A DNA stretch of 14,923 nucleotides from an uncultured Treponema sp. (GCA_905236315.1 CAJOPO010000033.1:1-14923), one strand, 5' to 3'. Counted from the first letter of the stretch, positions 6,409 to 14,851 are shown. The notes: generated from the letters alone by a model not told the origin. Program-made: numbers and translations.

Positions 6409-8346
6409 ATGGGAAAAATTATTGGTATTGACTTAGGAACTACAAATTCCTGTGTTGCTGTTATGGAAAATGGAGAGCCTGTTGTTATTCAGAATGCAGA
6501 AGGTGGTCGTACAACTCCTTCTATTGTAGGCTTTACTGCAAAAGGAGACCGCGTTGTAGGTCTGCCAGCAAAGAACCAAATGGTTACTAACCCAAAGAAT
6601 ACTGTTTATTCTGTAAAACGTTTAATTGGACACAGATACAATGAATTGCAGGAAGAAACAAAAAAACTTCCATATACAATAAAAGAGCATGGTGATGATG
6701 TTCGTGTTCAGGTTCAAGAAAATGGTTCTGATAAAGAATTTAGCCCACAGGAAATAAGTGCTTTCATTTTGCAAAAGATGAAAAAGACAGCAGAAGATTA
6801 CTTAGGAGAAACTGTTACAGAGGCTGTAATTACAGTTCCTGCATACTTTAATGACGCACAAAGGCAGGCAACAAAAGATGCAGGTAAGATTGCTGGTCTT
6901 GATGTAAAACGCATTATTAACGAACCTACAGCTGCGTCTTTGGCATTTGGCTTTAAAGATATGAAGAGCGAAAAGACTATCGCCGTTTATGACTTAGGTG
7001 GTGGTACATTTGATATTTCTATCTTGGAATTGGGTGAAGGCGTATTTGAAGTAAAATCAACCAATGGTAACACACACTTAGGTGGTGATGACTGGGACCG
7101 CCGTATTGTAAACTGGCTTATTGACCAGTTCAAAGCAGATACAGGTATAGACCTTGCAGGTGACCCAATGGCTATGCAACGCTTACGTGAAGCGGCTGAA
7201 AACGCAAAGATTTCTCTTTCTAATCAGACAACTGCTGAAATTAATCTTCCATTTATTACAGCAGATGCAACAGGTCCAAAGCACTTGCAAAAGAGTTTGA
7301 GCCGTGCAGAGTTTGAACGCATGACTGATGACTTGTTTGAAGCAACACGTGAGCCTTGTTTAAAAGCTATGCAGGATGCAAAACTTTCTGCAGATAAGAT
7401 TGATGAGGTTCTTTTGGTTGGTGGTTCAAGCCGTATGCCAAAAGTTCAAGAGATTGTAAAGAGTATCTTTGGAAAGGAAGGTAGCCGCGCAGTAAACCCA
7501 GACGAAGCTGTTGCTATAGGTGCTGCTATACAGGGTGGTATCTTAACAGGCGATGCAAAGGATATGGTCTTGCTTGACGTTACACCTTTGTCTTTGGGTA
7601 TAGAAACTATGGGTGGTGTATTTACACGCCTTATTAACCGTAACACAACTATACCTACAAAGAAGAGTCAGGTATTCTCTACTGCTGCCGATGGTCAAAC
7701 TGCTGTAAGTATTCATGTATTGCAGGGTGAACGTGAGATGGCAGACCAAAACCGCACTCTAGGTCGCTTTGATTTAGTTGGTATTCCACCAGCACCAAGA
7801 GGGGTTCCTCAGATTGAAGTTACATTTGATATAGACGCAAACGGTATTGTTCACGTTTCTGCAAAGGATATGGGTACTGGCAAAGAGCAGCACATTCAGA
7901 TACAGTCTTCTAGTGGCTTAAGCGAAGATGAAATTAACCGCATGGTAAAAGACGCAGAAGCAAATGCAGAAAGCGATAAGAAAAAGAGAGAAGCAGTAGA
8001 TGCTCATAATGAAGCTGATAGTCTTATTTATCAGACAGAAAAAACTCTAAAAGATATGGGTGATAAGGTTTCTGCTTCTGATAAAGAGAATATTGAAAAA
8101 GCTGTAAATGAGTTAAAAGAAGCTGCAAAGACAGATAATATTGACGATATAAAGAAGAAGACAGAAAACTTAAAACAGGCTTCTTACAAGATTGCAGAAG
8201 AGATGTATAAGGCACAAGCTGCTCAACAGCAAGCAGGCGGTGCTGCTGGAGCACAGTCTAATACTTCTTCTGACAATGCTAGTGGTAGCAAGTTTGATAA
8301 GGGCAATGCTGATGATGTTCAATATGAAGTTCATGACGATAAATAG
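6409..8346 (+). CDS. dnaK: Chaperone protein DnaK (Hsp70)
   Basis: This is an ATP-driven Hsp70 chaperone of 645 residues, full length. The nucleotide-binding domain shows GIDLGTTNS (6-14), [11 protein letters not shown], phosphate-2 loop DLGGGTFD (195-202) and adenosine motif GGSSRMP (338-344). The interdomain linker VLLDV is at 387-391, followed by the substrate-binding domain ([12 protein letters not shown]) and the helical lid. The C-terminal tail is Gly/Ala/Gln-rich and ends in an acidic segment, as in bacterial DnaKs. AGGAGA (6397-6402) lies 6 nt before the ATG. It works with the GrpE and DnaJ encoded beside it. A hairpin with a T-tract follows in the gap to dnaJ, so much of the transcript may end here. 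Confidence 0.98.
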   Translation: MGKIIGIDLGTTNSCVAVMENGEPVVIQNAEGGRTTPSIVGFTAKGDRVVGLPAKNQMVTNPKNTVYSVKRLIGHRYNELQEETKKLPYTIKEHGDDVRVQVQENGSDKEFSPQEISAFILQKMKKTAEDYLGETVTEAVITVPAYFNDAQRQATKDAGKIAGLDVKRIINEPTAASLAFGFKDMKSEKTIAVYDLGGGTFDISILELGEGVFEVKSTNGNTHLGGDDWDRRIVNWLIDQFKADTGIDLAGDPMAMQRLREAAENAKISLSNQTTAEINLPFITADATGPKHLQKSLSRAEFERMTDDLFEATREPCLKAMQDAKLSADKIDEVLLVGGSSRMPKVQEIVKSIFGKEGSRAVNPDEAVAIGAAIQGGILTGDAKDMVLLDVTPLSLGIETMGGVFTRLINRNTTIPTKKSQVFSTAADGQTAVSIHVLQGEREMADQNRTLGRFDLVGIPPAPRGVPQIEVTFDIDANGIVHVSAKDMGTGKEQHIQIQSSSGLSEDEINRMVKDAEANAESDKKKREAVDAHNEADSLIYQTEKTLKDMGDKVSASDKENIEKAVNELKEAAKTDNIDDIKKKTENLKQASYKIAEEMYKAQAAQQQAGGAAGAQSNTSSDNASGSKFDKGNADDVQYEVHDDK

Positions 8347-8360
8347 TTCATGCTGATATG

Positions 8361-8389
8361 TTGACAAAGTTTTTTTGACCTTGTAAAGT
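8361..8389 (+). promoter_or_regulatory. Candidate internal promoter for dnaJ
   Basis: A perfect -35 hexamer TTGACA (8361-8366) is followed after 17 bp by TAAAGT (8384-8389). A start near 8396 would place the following hairpin at the 5' end of the dnaJ transcript. The -10 match is only moderate. Confidence 0.4.
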
Positions 8390-8397
8390 TCATAGAG

Positions 8398-8443
8398 TAG
8401 CCAGTTGAAAAAGTAATGAGCTTTGGCAACTGGCTATTTTTTT
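8398..8443 (+). terminator. Rho-independent terminator / possible attenuator between dnaK and dnaJ
   Basis: A 10-bp perfect stem, TAGCCAGTTG (8398-8407) with CAACTGGCTA (8427-8436), closes a 19-nt loop and is followed directly by seven T (8437-8443). This is the best terminator structure in the window. It sits only 16 bp before the dnaJ ATG, so it must limit or regulate read-through into dnaJ. The dnaJ Shine-Dalgarno AGGA (8446-8449) lies just after it. Confidence 0.75.
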
Positions 8444-8459
8444 ATAGGAATAAAAGAAT

Positions 8460-9602
8460 ATGGCTAGTAAAAGAGATTATTATGAAGTTTTAGGCATTGA
8501 TAAAGGTGCAGATAGTGAAACAATAAAAAAAGCGTATCGAAAACTTGCTGTAAAATATCATCCTGATAGAAATCCTGGAAACAAAGAAGCGGAAGAAAAA
8601 TTCAAAGAAGCAACAGAGGCCTACGAAGTATTAAGCGATGACCAAAAGCGTCCTATTTATGACCAATACGGCTTTGCAGGTTTGGAAGGTATGGGAGGCG
8701 CAGGTCAGGGATATAGTCATGCTTTCCATGATTTTAGCGACCTATTCGGTAGTAGTAGCGGATTTAGTGATATTTTTGAAAATCTCTTTGGTGGCATGGG
8801 CGGTGGCTTTAGTGGCGGTCGTTCAAGGCGAGAAAACAACGATGGAGCTAGCCTTAGGTATGATTTAGAAATAGATTTTAAGGATGCAGTTTACGGCTGT
8901 AAAAAAGATGTTCATTTTAGGCATAATGAAACCTGTCCCACTTGTAAAGGAACAGGAGGTGCTTCTGGCTCTAGCAGGAAAACTTGTTCCACTTGTAATG
9001 GAGTAGGACAGGTTAGAAGAAGCGCAGGTTTCTTTTCTGTGCAGCAAACTTGTCCAACCTGCGGTGGCAAGGGCACTATTATAGACCATCCTTGTTCATC
9101 ATGTCATGGTTCTGGTGTGCAAGAAAAAGAAAAGGTTATGACAATAACTATTCCCGCTGGTGTTGATGATGGCAAACGCATTGCAATTCCTCATCAAGGA
9201 GATGCAGGAACTAATGGTGGGCAAGCAGGAGATTTAATTATTGTTATTCACGTGCGTCAGGATAAATTCTTTGAACGCGATGGTAATGATTTATATTGTG
9301 CTGTTCCTATAAGTATTGCACAAGCAGCACTAGGCGCAGATGTTACAATTAATAGCTTAGACGGCAGAAAGATTACTCTTAAGATACCTTCTGGTACTAC
9401 ACAAGGAAAACTTTTGCGTATAAAAGATGAAGGCGTACCTTATTCTAATAGCAGTAGAAAGGGTGATTTATATGTAAAAGTAATTGTTCAGTTACCAACA
9501 AAACTTAGTCGCCAACAACAACAAGTTATGATGGAGTATGCAAAATTAGAGAATGCAACCACATCTCCAGATTTAATACCTCTATCATCTTTAGCTCGCT
9601 AG
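8460..9602 (+). CDS. dnaJ: Chaperone protein DnaJ (Hsp40, type I)
   Basis: This 380-residue J-protein stimulates DnaK ATP hydrolysis and delivers unfolded clients. Domain order is canonical. The N-terminal J domain has HPD at 34-36. A Gly/Phe-rich linker (about 76-125) is followed by the zinc domain with four CxxCxGxG repeats starting at C159, C176, C198 and C212 ([32 protein letters not shown]), then the C-terminal client-binding beta domains. All zinc ligands are present. AGGA (8446-8449) lies 10 nt before the ATG. It is separated from dnaK by a terminator hairpin, and so may be expressed at a lower level or from the internal promoter candidate. Confidence 0.98.
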   Translation: MASKRDYYEVLGIDKGADSETIKKAYRKLAVKYHPDRNPGNKEAEEKFKEATEAYEVLSDDQKRPIYDQYGFAGLEGMGGAGQGYSHAFHDFSDLFGSSSGFSDIFENLFGGMGGGFSGGRSRRENNDGASLRYDLEIDFKDAVYGCKKDVHFRHNETCPTCKGTGGASGSSRKTCSTCNGVGQVRRSAGFFSVQQTCPTCGGKGTIIDHPCSSCHGSGVQEKEKVMTITIPAGVDDGKRIAIPHQGDAGTNGGQAGDLIIVIHVRQDKFFERDGNDLYCAVPISIAQAALGADVTINSLDGRKITLKIPSGTTQGKLLRIKDEGVPYSNSSRKGDLYVKVIVQLPTKLSRQQQQVMMEYAKLENATTSPDLIPLSSLAR

Positions 9603-9611
9603 AATATTTAA

Positions 9612-9635
9612 AACAGGGGACTTAAGTCCCTTGTT
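9612..9635 (+). terminator. 24-bp palindrome after dnaJ, possible weak terminator
   Basis: The perfect 14-bp palindrome GGGACTTAAGTCCC (9617-9630) is extended by one G-T wobble and four more pairs to 9612-9635. As RNA it forms a tight stem that ends in TTGTT rather than a full T-tract. It lies 10 bp past the dnaJ stop. It could be a weak terminator or a protein-binding palindrome. Confidence 0.45.
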
Positions 9636-9644
9636 AAACTAAGG

Positions 9645-9692
9645 TGTCATGTTAAAAAAGCATGACAGCCAAAACCTTATGGCACCTTATGG
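9645..9692. repeat. Small hairpin and 10-bp-spaced direct repeats
   Basis: TGTCATG (9645-9651) and CATGACA (9661-9667) form a 7-bp hairpin. They are followed by two copies of ACCTTATGG at 9674-9682 and 9684-9692, exactly 10 bp apart, one helical turn. AAGGTG (9641-9646) also pairs with CACCTT (9683-9688). No coding sequence is visible in this 222-bp gap. Confidence 0.6.
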
Positions 9693-9740
9693 TCCATCTC
9701 TTATTCCCTTCCTTAACTTTTTATATATCATCTTTATTTG

Positions 9741-9771
9741 TACTTTAATAATTCCGAAAATATAGTATAAT
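9741..9771 (+). promoter_or_regulatory. Candidate promoter of the partner-switching operon
   Basis: A consensus -10 TATAAT (9766-9771) is preceded by a weak -35: TACTTT (9741-9746) at 19 bp, or CTTTAA at 17 bp. It lies about 54 bp before the ATG at 9825, whose Shine-Dalgarno is AAGAGG (9814-9819). Confidence 0.5.
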
Positions 9772-9824
9772 GAAAATAGGCTTTCGTTAAAGTCTAATTT
9801 TTAAAGTAAAAATAAGAGGTTTCT

Positions 9825-11225
9825 ATGTTAAAGACAAGACAAAATTTTGTTATGATTACAACAAATATTGTAGTTATATTTTTACTTGTTTTTTTAACAA
9901 GAAGTATTATTCCCGAAGTAAATGCTCATAGGGCATATTCTGATATATTCACTTTAGTTACAGTTGTAGCTATCTTCCTTGCCGTAACTCTTTTATTACA
10001 TAAGATTTCTGGAGACTTGATTGAATATCTACAAGCGGATATGACGAAGCAAGGGGTAAACCCTATTCTTTCTGATTTTTCAAAAGCCTTGAGATTTTGC
10101 TATTCGCTAGATGACTTTAAGGAAATAATTGGTTCTATATTGGAAGAAAGAGGTGATTGCGCTGTTTTGTACATTGATAACGATAAGAATTATGTCCTTT
10201 ATAACAGTCCTAACAAGCTTACAACAAAGAAAGATGTTATGCTTACTTTGCAAATGAACTTTAATTCTATGCACAAGAATGGATTTTACTTTATTGGAAA
10301 CAACTTTGGCCTTGTAGACAAGCAAAAGAATGCAAGAGGCTTTTTTTTAGTATATGAGCAGCAGCATTTTTATGTATTCTGCCGTTATACCAAATTATTT
10401 GATGAAGCCCTATTCAAACCTTTATTTGATGAGTTTTCAAGTTTTTCCCGCCGTGTTGCAACAATAGGGGGACTTTCAGAAATTGCAGAACTATCTTCGG
10501 AATGGCAGCAACTTGCCGAAACGCAAAGGTCTTTTTTGCCCCCTCAAATGCCTACTATCAAACACTTAAAACTTGCAGCCTATTATCGCCCTCTAGTAAA
10601 TGTTTCTGGTGACTACTACACAGTATTGCCCATATCCCCTTCTAAAACACTTCTTATGTTAGGAGACGTGTCTGGTAAAGGGCTTGCGGCAGCCTTAGTT
10701 ATGGGCTTAGTGATGAATACTGTAAAAATCCTAGAAGACAAAGATGACCTACCCAATATGATTAGAGCGGTAGATAAAGCAATAAAAGGAATGAAACTGC
10801 AAGATAAATATACAGTTTTGTTTTTGGGCATAGTAGATACAGATAAAATGACAATTCGCTACATAAACGCTTCTATGTCTGACCCCATCGTTATTTCTAA
10901 ATCACCAGACGGATATAAAATAAAGCCACTTACATCTAACTGTTCTTTAGTTGGTATTATAGAATTGGATGACCTTACTGTAGCCGAACAAAAACTTTTT
11001 AGAGGTGATGTAATTCTTATGGCTTCAGACGGTGTTTCAGAAGTTATGAATGATGAAGGCATAGAACTGGGAACTACAAAATTATATCAGAATACCATAA
11101 AGTCTAGTGCAACAAAGGGACCTAAAGAGTTTATTGATGATGTTGTTAAGTTGATTTTGACCTATAACGGTGGTAAGAAATTGCGTGATGATGTTACTAT
11201 GTTAGTGGCAAAGGTTGAGGGATAA
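9825..11225 (+). CDS. Membrane-anchored PP2C/SpoIIE-type Ser/Thr phosphatase (RsbU-like), catalytically intact
   Basis: This 466-residue protein has two N-terminal membrane segments (about 9-28 and 41-61). A divergent middle domain, possibly GAF-like (about 75-205), is followed by the RsbU-type linker LAETQRSFLPPQMP and a C-terminal PP2C/SpoIIE phosphatase domain. The four metal-ligand aspartates of the family are present: D263 in VSGDYY, D281 in GDVSGKG, D402 in ASDGVSE and D455 in RDDVT. The SpoIIE family dephosphorylates STAS anti-sigma antagonists, and such an antagonist is encoded two genes downstream, so it is the likely substrate (inference). It is first in a tight operon, and the next start is 2 bp after its stop. 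Input signal unknown; the short periplasmic loop suggests membrane or cytosolic sensing. Confidence 0.9.
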   Translation: MLKTRQNFVMITTNIVVIFLLVFLTRSIIPEVNAHRAYSDIFTLVTVVAIFLAVTLLLHKISGDLIEYLQADMTKQGVNPILSDFSKALRFCYSLDDFKEIIGSILEERGDCAVLYIDNDKNYVLYNSPNKLTTKKDVMLTLQMNFNSMHKNGFYFIGNNFGLVDKQKNARGFFLVYEQQHFYVFCRYTKLFDEALFKPLFDEFSSFSRRVATIGGLSEIAELSSEWQQLAETQRSFLPPQMPTIKHLKLAAYYRPLVNVSGDYYTVLPISPSKTLLMLGDVSGKGLAAALVMGLVMNTVKILEDKDDLPNMIRAVDKAIKGMKLQDKYTVLFLGIVDTDKMTIRYINASMSDPIVISKSPDGYKIKPLTSNCSLVGIIELDDLTVAEQKLFRGDVILMASDGVSEVMNDEGIELGTTKLYQNTIKSSATKGPKEFIDDVVKLILTYNGGKKLRDDVTMLVAKVEG

Positions 11226-11226
11226 A

Positions 11227-13410
11227 ATGGGTGCATTAGTTTTTTTAGTCTTAAATGCTCTTGTAAGCATAGTTCTTATTTTTTTATCTTTTGCCATTGA
11301 TAACGAAAAAAATAACCGCTCAGATGCTGTAAACCCTTTAGTAAATAGCATTATCTTCCTTGCAAGCATTTTTGGCATGATGGCTATTACTTTAGGATTG
11401 TGCTTTTGGGCACCACGCCCAATCTTTATGTTCTTTGGAAGAATTACATTTATGCTTATGGGCTGGTATAGCGTTGGTAATTGCGCGTATATGCTTACTT
11501 ACCCAAACATAGAAAAAAAGCAATCCGTGCGTATTATTCAATGGATATTAAATCTTATAGCCACATGGATGATGTTTAAAAGAGGCGGCTTAAATAGCAT
11601 AAGCATAGACTATAATTCAAACTTTATTATTTCTTCAGGCCTTGTGTTTTCAGGAACATTTGGCAGACGACTTTCTCTTACATGGTTTTCCATGTATATG
11701 GAAGTGTATATATTTGTAATTCCTTTTGTAACAACGCTTATGGTTTTAGTGCGTGCAGAAAATACTCGTTCTAAATTAGAACGACAAAATCTGCATTTGC
11801 TTAGCATGGGCATTTTGACTTCTTGGATATTGTTTCGTTTTATAGAATTTGCCGCTACTTATCAGCCCATGATGCGTTCATTTCAGCTAATAGGCTTTTT
11901 GCCATGCTTATTGCTATTTATGAATGTGCAAGAAAAGAAGGAAATATGGGATTCTAGGCGCATAATTAGATTTGTCTTTAGGTTTTTGATTATATATATG
12001 CTACCTGCACTATTAGACGGCATTGTATATACAATCTTATGGAAACTTTTTTCTCATAATGCAGTAATATTCTATCCTATATTCCTTGTGGTTAACATAG
12101 TATTAGTTATTGCTTGGGTCATTTTAGGGCGTAGCGTTACTAAGTCTGAATTTATGCGAGATAGCCGCTATGCTAAAGATTTTGAAAACGAACTTACTTC
12201 TATTAATTTTCAAGATGACCCAAAAGATATAATTGAACACTTTATAGATACATTTAAACGCTTTGTAGATGTGGAATCTGTACGCATTGTGGTAGACAGT
12301 GGCAACGGATACTTGGAATCTATATTTACCGAAGAAAATGAAAAGTTGACTATGCCTGTTTCCAACGAAGCCTTTGACTATTTATTAAATCAGAAACGTT
12401 TAATTGTATTTAAGGAAAAGGCTGCTACAGAGTATGCTTTTGCAGCAATAAGGGTTCCTTTAAAACAAATATTTGAAGAAACAAAATCAGATGCCTTTAT
12501 TATCCTTAATGAAGGTCGCCATATAGTTAGTATAATATTTTTGGGTAAAAAGCGAAGCGATAATATATTCAATGATTATGACTTTGAAGTATTTAGTAGA
12601 CTGTATTCAAACTTCTTTGTTCTAGGCTATTATATGAAAAATATCCTAAACGAAGCCGTAGTTGGTACAGTAAACCGCGAAATCCGTATGTCTAGCCAGA
12701 TAATTACTTCTATACAGGAAAATATGGATTTAATAAAAACGTCAAAGGTGGACTGTGGCTATCGCATGGTGCCTGCTCATAATATAGGTGGTGAGTTTGT
12801 TGATTTAATTAGATTAACAGACCAGCGTCATATATTTATAGTCGGTGCCTTAAGCGGTAGAGGTATTGCGGCTTCTATGAATATGGTTATCTTAAAGTCT
12901 ATTACAAGAACCTTCCTTGCAGAAACTTCAGATTTTAAGGAACTAGTAGAAAAGGTTAATTTATTTATACGCACAAGCATGCCTAAGGGAACCTTCTTTG
13001 AAGGAATATTTGGCTTGTTAGATTTCTCTACAGACACAATGTACTATATAAACTGTGGCGCACCTGCTTTGTTCATGTATACTCGTGCATATAATAATGT
13101 AATAGAAATACAGGGCGAAGGGCATATACTAGGCTTTGTAAAAAATATTCATCCGTATATCCGTGTAAAAAAGGTAAAACTAGCACAGGGCGATATTGTT
13201 TTAGCGTGTACTAATGGTTTAATAGAAACTAGTTCTTTGCGTGGGGAACAATACGGAAAATCTCGTATACAATCTCAGATGATGGAAAACTCCACATACC
13301 CTGCTGATAAAATGGCTCAGTTTACTTATGACTCTTTAGTTCAGTTTACTTCAAAAGCCTTAGAAAACGATGTTACAGTTCTTGTTCTAAAGTATGAAGG
13401 TGAAGCATAA
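11227..13410 (+). CDS. Multi-pass membrane protein with degenerate PP2C (pseudophosphatase) domain
   Basis: This 727-residue protein has about nine N-terminal membrane helices (residues 1-310), a probable GAF-like cytosolic domain (about 330-470) and a C-terminal PP2C/SpoIIE-fold region. The metal ligands of that fold are all replaced: GGD is GGE (E523), GDVSG is GALSG (A541), SDG is TNG (N663) and DD is ND (N714). The fold words around them (HNIGGEFVD, LSGRGIAASMN, NDVTVLVLKYEG) remain, so this is a conserved but probably inactive paralogue, not a decayed gene; the frame is open throughout. The ATG at 11227 is preferred because GAGGG (11217-11221) lies 5 nt upstream; an in-frame TTG at 11215 has no such site. 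It sits between the active phosphatase and the STAS gene, which suggests a sensor or scaffold role. Confidence 0.88.
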   Translation: MGALVFLVLNALVSIVLIFLSFAIDNEKNNRSDAVNPLVNSIIFLASIFGMMAITLGLCFWAPRPIFMFFGRITFMLMGWYSVGNCAYMLTYPNIEKKQSVRIIQWILNLIATWMMFKRGGLNSISIDYNSNFIISSGLVFSGTFGRRLSLTWFSMYMEVYIFVIPFVTTLMVLVRAENTRSKLERQNLHLLSMGILTSWILFRFIEFAATYQPMMRSFQLIGFLPCLLLFMNVQEKKEIWDSRRIIRFVFRFLIIYMLPALLDGIVYTILWKLFSHNAVIFYPIFLVVNIVLVIAWVILGRSVTKSEFMRDSRYAKDFENELTSINFQDDPKDIIEHFIDTFKRFVDVESVRIVVDSGNGYLESIFTEENEKLTMPVSNEAFDYLLNQKRLIVFKEKAATEYAFAAIRVPLKQIFEETKSDAFIILNEGRHIVSIIFLGKKRSDNIFNDYDFEVFSRLYSNFFVLGYYMKNILNEAVVGTVNREIRMSSQIITSIQENMDLIKTSKVDCGYRMVPAHNIGGEFVDLIRLTDQRHIFIVGALSGRGIAASMNMVILKSITRTFLAETSDFKELVEKVNLFIRTSMPKGTFFEGIFGLLDFSTDTMYYINCGAPALFMYTRAYNNVIEIQGEGHILGFVKNIHPYIRVKKVKLAQGDIVLACTNGLIETSSLRGEQYGKSRIQSQMMENSTYPADKMAQFTYDSLVQFTSKALENDVTVLVLKYEGEA

Positions 13411-13445
13411 GATAAAAGCCTCTACTGTTATGGGAGAAAAAATAA

Positions 13446-13781
13446 ATGGACCAGCTTACTTTACATGAAAAAATAGGTGCTAATTATGTTCTTTTAGAAC
13501 TTTCGGGTTCTTTAAATGCTTATACACTTACAGAATTACAAGAAAAAATGAATGTGTATATAATGGACTCTAATGTAGTTTTAGATATGTCCCTTCTTAC
13601 AAGTATAGATTCTGCTGGAGTTGGTACAATACTTGCAGGTCATAATGATGGGGAAGAATTTGGTTTTAAGCTATTTATAATGAATCCTTCTGATGTAGCC
13701 CGCCATGCTTTAGAGCGCACAGGCTTTTTTGAATTATTTCACATTATACATTCTGTTACGGAGGTATCAGGTGCGCAGTAA
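13446..13781 (+). CDS. STAS-domain anti-sigma factor antagonist (SpoIIAA/RsbV family)
   Basis: This 111-residue single STAS domain has the SpoIIAA/RsbV layout: ELSGSLNAYT near the start, VVLDMSLLTSIDSAGVG with phospho-acceptor S56, and the C-terminal helix ALERTGFFELF. In known partner-switching systems the unphosphorylated form binds an anti-sigma kinase and frees the sigma factor or another target. SpoIIE/RsbU phosphatases restore the unphosphorylated form. GGGAGA (13432-13437) lies 8 nt before the ATG, and the gap to the previous gene is 35 bp. Its last 11 bp overlap the lipoprotein gene. The cognate RsbW/SpoIIAB-type kinase is not in the window. Confidence 0.93.
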   Translation: MDQLTLHEKIGANYVLLELSGSLNAYTLTELQEKMNVYIMDSNVVLDMSLLTSIDSAGVGTILAGHNDGEEFGFKLFIMNPSDVARHALERTGFFELFHIIHSVTEVSGAQ

Positions 13782-14631
13782 TATTATTTTACCCTTATTA
13801 TTTGTCTTTACGTTCATTCCCCTCTTATCTTGCTCTGCTAAACCAAAGCCTGCAAAGGCTACCCCCTCTAATGAAGCCATTGATTTATCCCCTACCCTTC
13901 CACAAAAACAAACCTTAGACCCAGAAATAGAAAAACTAGGGCGAGTATTATCTTCTATGAGCGATAGAGCTAAGCAAGCCATTCCTAATGGAAATCCAAA
14001 TGAGTTTTTAGCAGACTTACATAAGGTGCTTGCAGAAGAGGAAAAGTTTAGAAAGGATGATTTATCGCTTTATTATTTAATAGATAAAAAGCATAACGTA
14101 GGTGAATCTTATGTACCCAAAGATTTAAAATCTTTAGGAAAGAATAGTTTATATGATATAAATAGCAATAATCTTTCTTTGCGTCCTGATGTAGAAGCGG
14201 CTTTGCAAACTATGGCACGTGCTGCCCTTAATGACGGAATTAGGCTGTTAGTTATTTCTAGTTATCGTTCTTATACATATCAAAAAAATCTGTTTCAGCA
14301 TTGGGTAGACGTAGACGGTCTTGCAGAGGCAGAAAGGGAGAGCGCGAGAGAGGGTACTAGCCAACATCAACTGGGGAGTGCCATAGACTTTGGAGCCTTG
14401 AGTGATAACTTTGTAAACACTCCAATGGGTAAGTGGCTAAATGAACATTCTGAAGAATACGGCTGGTCATTATCCTTTCCTAAAGGCTATGAAGATGTTA
14501 CAGGCTTTAGATGGGAGTGTTGGCACTTTAGATATATAGGAGTGACAGCTTGCCAGTTCCAAAAGAAGTGGTTTGGCGATATTCAGCAGTTTATGATAGA
14601 GTTTATTGATGCCTGGAAGAACACAAACTAA
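13771..14631 (+). CDS. VanY-type D-alanyl-D-alanine carboxypeptidase lipoprotein (peptidase M15 family)
   Basis: This envelope peptidase of 286 residues is expected to trim the terminal D-Ala of peptidoglycan stems. The start is GTG at 13771, supported by GGAGG (13760-13764) 6 nt upstream and by the signal peptide VRSNIILPLLFVFTFIPLLSC it creates, with lipobox LLSC. The upstream in-frame ATG at 13729 would spoil the signal sequence. The zinc/catalytic motifs of M15B enzymes are present: SQHQLGSAID (H199, D206) and ECWHFRYIG (E249, H252), after the SSYRSYTYQ segment. A Pro/Lys/Ser-rich tether of about 60 residues follows the lipid cysteine. It overlaps the STAS gene by 11 bp, which ties cell-wall trimming to the signalling operon. 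It could be an LD- or DD-peptidase; DD is more usual. Confidence 0.9.
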   Translation: MRSNIILPLLFVFTFIPLLSCSAKPKPAKATPSNEAIDLSPTLPQKQTLDPEIEKLGRVLSSMSDRAKQAIPNGNPNEFLADLHKVLAEEEKFRKDDLSLYYLIDKKHNVGESYVPKDLKSLGKNSLYDINSNNLSLRPDVEAALQTMARAALNDGIRLLVISSYRSYTYQKNLFQHWVDVDGLAEAERESAREGTSQHQLGSAIDFGALSDNFVNTPMGKWLNEHSEEYGWSLSFPKGYEDVTGFRWECWHFRYIGVTACQFQKKWFGDIQQFMIEFIDAWKNTN

Positions 14632-14701
14632 GAGCGGCCTAAAGAACCTACCTTACACCTTATAACTAAAAACTAACAACTTTTTAAAGGGGGAAGAGAC
14701 T

Positions 14702-14770
14702 GACGTGTACACGTCACACATACCGACGTATACACGTCATAGTGACCGACGTGTATACGTCAGCCCCACC
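14702..14770. repeat. 23-bp-period array of GACGTRTAYACGTC palindromes
   Basis: Three units start at 14702, 14725 and 14748, exactly 23 bp apart. Each opens with a 14-bp dyad: GACGTGTACACGTC (perfect; 16 bp with flanking T/A), GACGTATACACGTC, and its exact reverse complement GACGTGTATACGTC. Each is followed by A and a variable tail ending in CC. A fourth, decayed unit keeps TGTACAC in phase at 14775-14781 and runs into the CACGGAAAGT motif. It lies about 70 bp past the carboxypeptidase stop. It could be a multi-site operator or part of a repeat element. Confidence 0.85.
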
Positions 14771-14781
14771 CGCCTGTACAC

Positions 14782-14799
14782 CACGGAAAGTGAGTTTTT
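14782..14799 (+). repeat. Second copy of the 18-bp end motif CACGGAAAGTGAGTTTTT
   Basis: This 18-mer is identical and in the same orientation to the left end of the 4150-4415 element. If it is also an element end, its partner lies beyond the window. No other full copy was seen apart from the inverted one at 4400-4415. Confidence 0.85.
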
Positions 14800-14807
14800 T
14801 AATATAG

Positions 14808-14850
14808 GGAACCTCGAAAAACTCCCTTTCAGAAAATTTTTCGAGGTTCC
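14808..14850. repeat. Long stem-loop A downstream of the 18-bp motif
   Basis: GGAACCTCGAAAAA (14808-14821) and TTTTTCGAGGTTCC (14837-14850) form a perfect 14-bp stem with a 15-nt loop. The T-run is inside the stem rather than after it, as in stem-loop 2 of the 4150 element. It may act as a terminator for the upstream operon, but this is unproven. Confidence 0.75.
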
Positions 14851-14851
14851 T

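Noticed and set aside
7446..7749. Minus-strand ORFs within dnaK
   Set aside because: They are shadows of a highly conserved coding sequence, with no ribosome sites and no recognisable protein features.
11215..11226. TTG start for the pseudophosphatase gene
   Set aside because: The Shine-Dalgarno GAGGG (11217-11221) overlaps this codon and is correctly spaced for the ATG at 11227.
13729..13770. Upstream ATG start for the carboxypeptidase
   Set aside because: It would add 14 residues before the signal peptide and bury it. GTG at 13771 has GGAGG 6 nt upstream and gives a proper lipoprotein signal.
14702..14770. Short CRISPR-like array
   Set aside because: The repeats are only 14 bp with about 9-bp gaps, and no cas genes are visible. 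The units are palindromes in a 23-bp tandem, not repeat-spacer structure.
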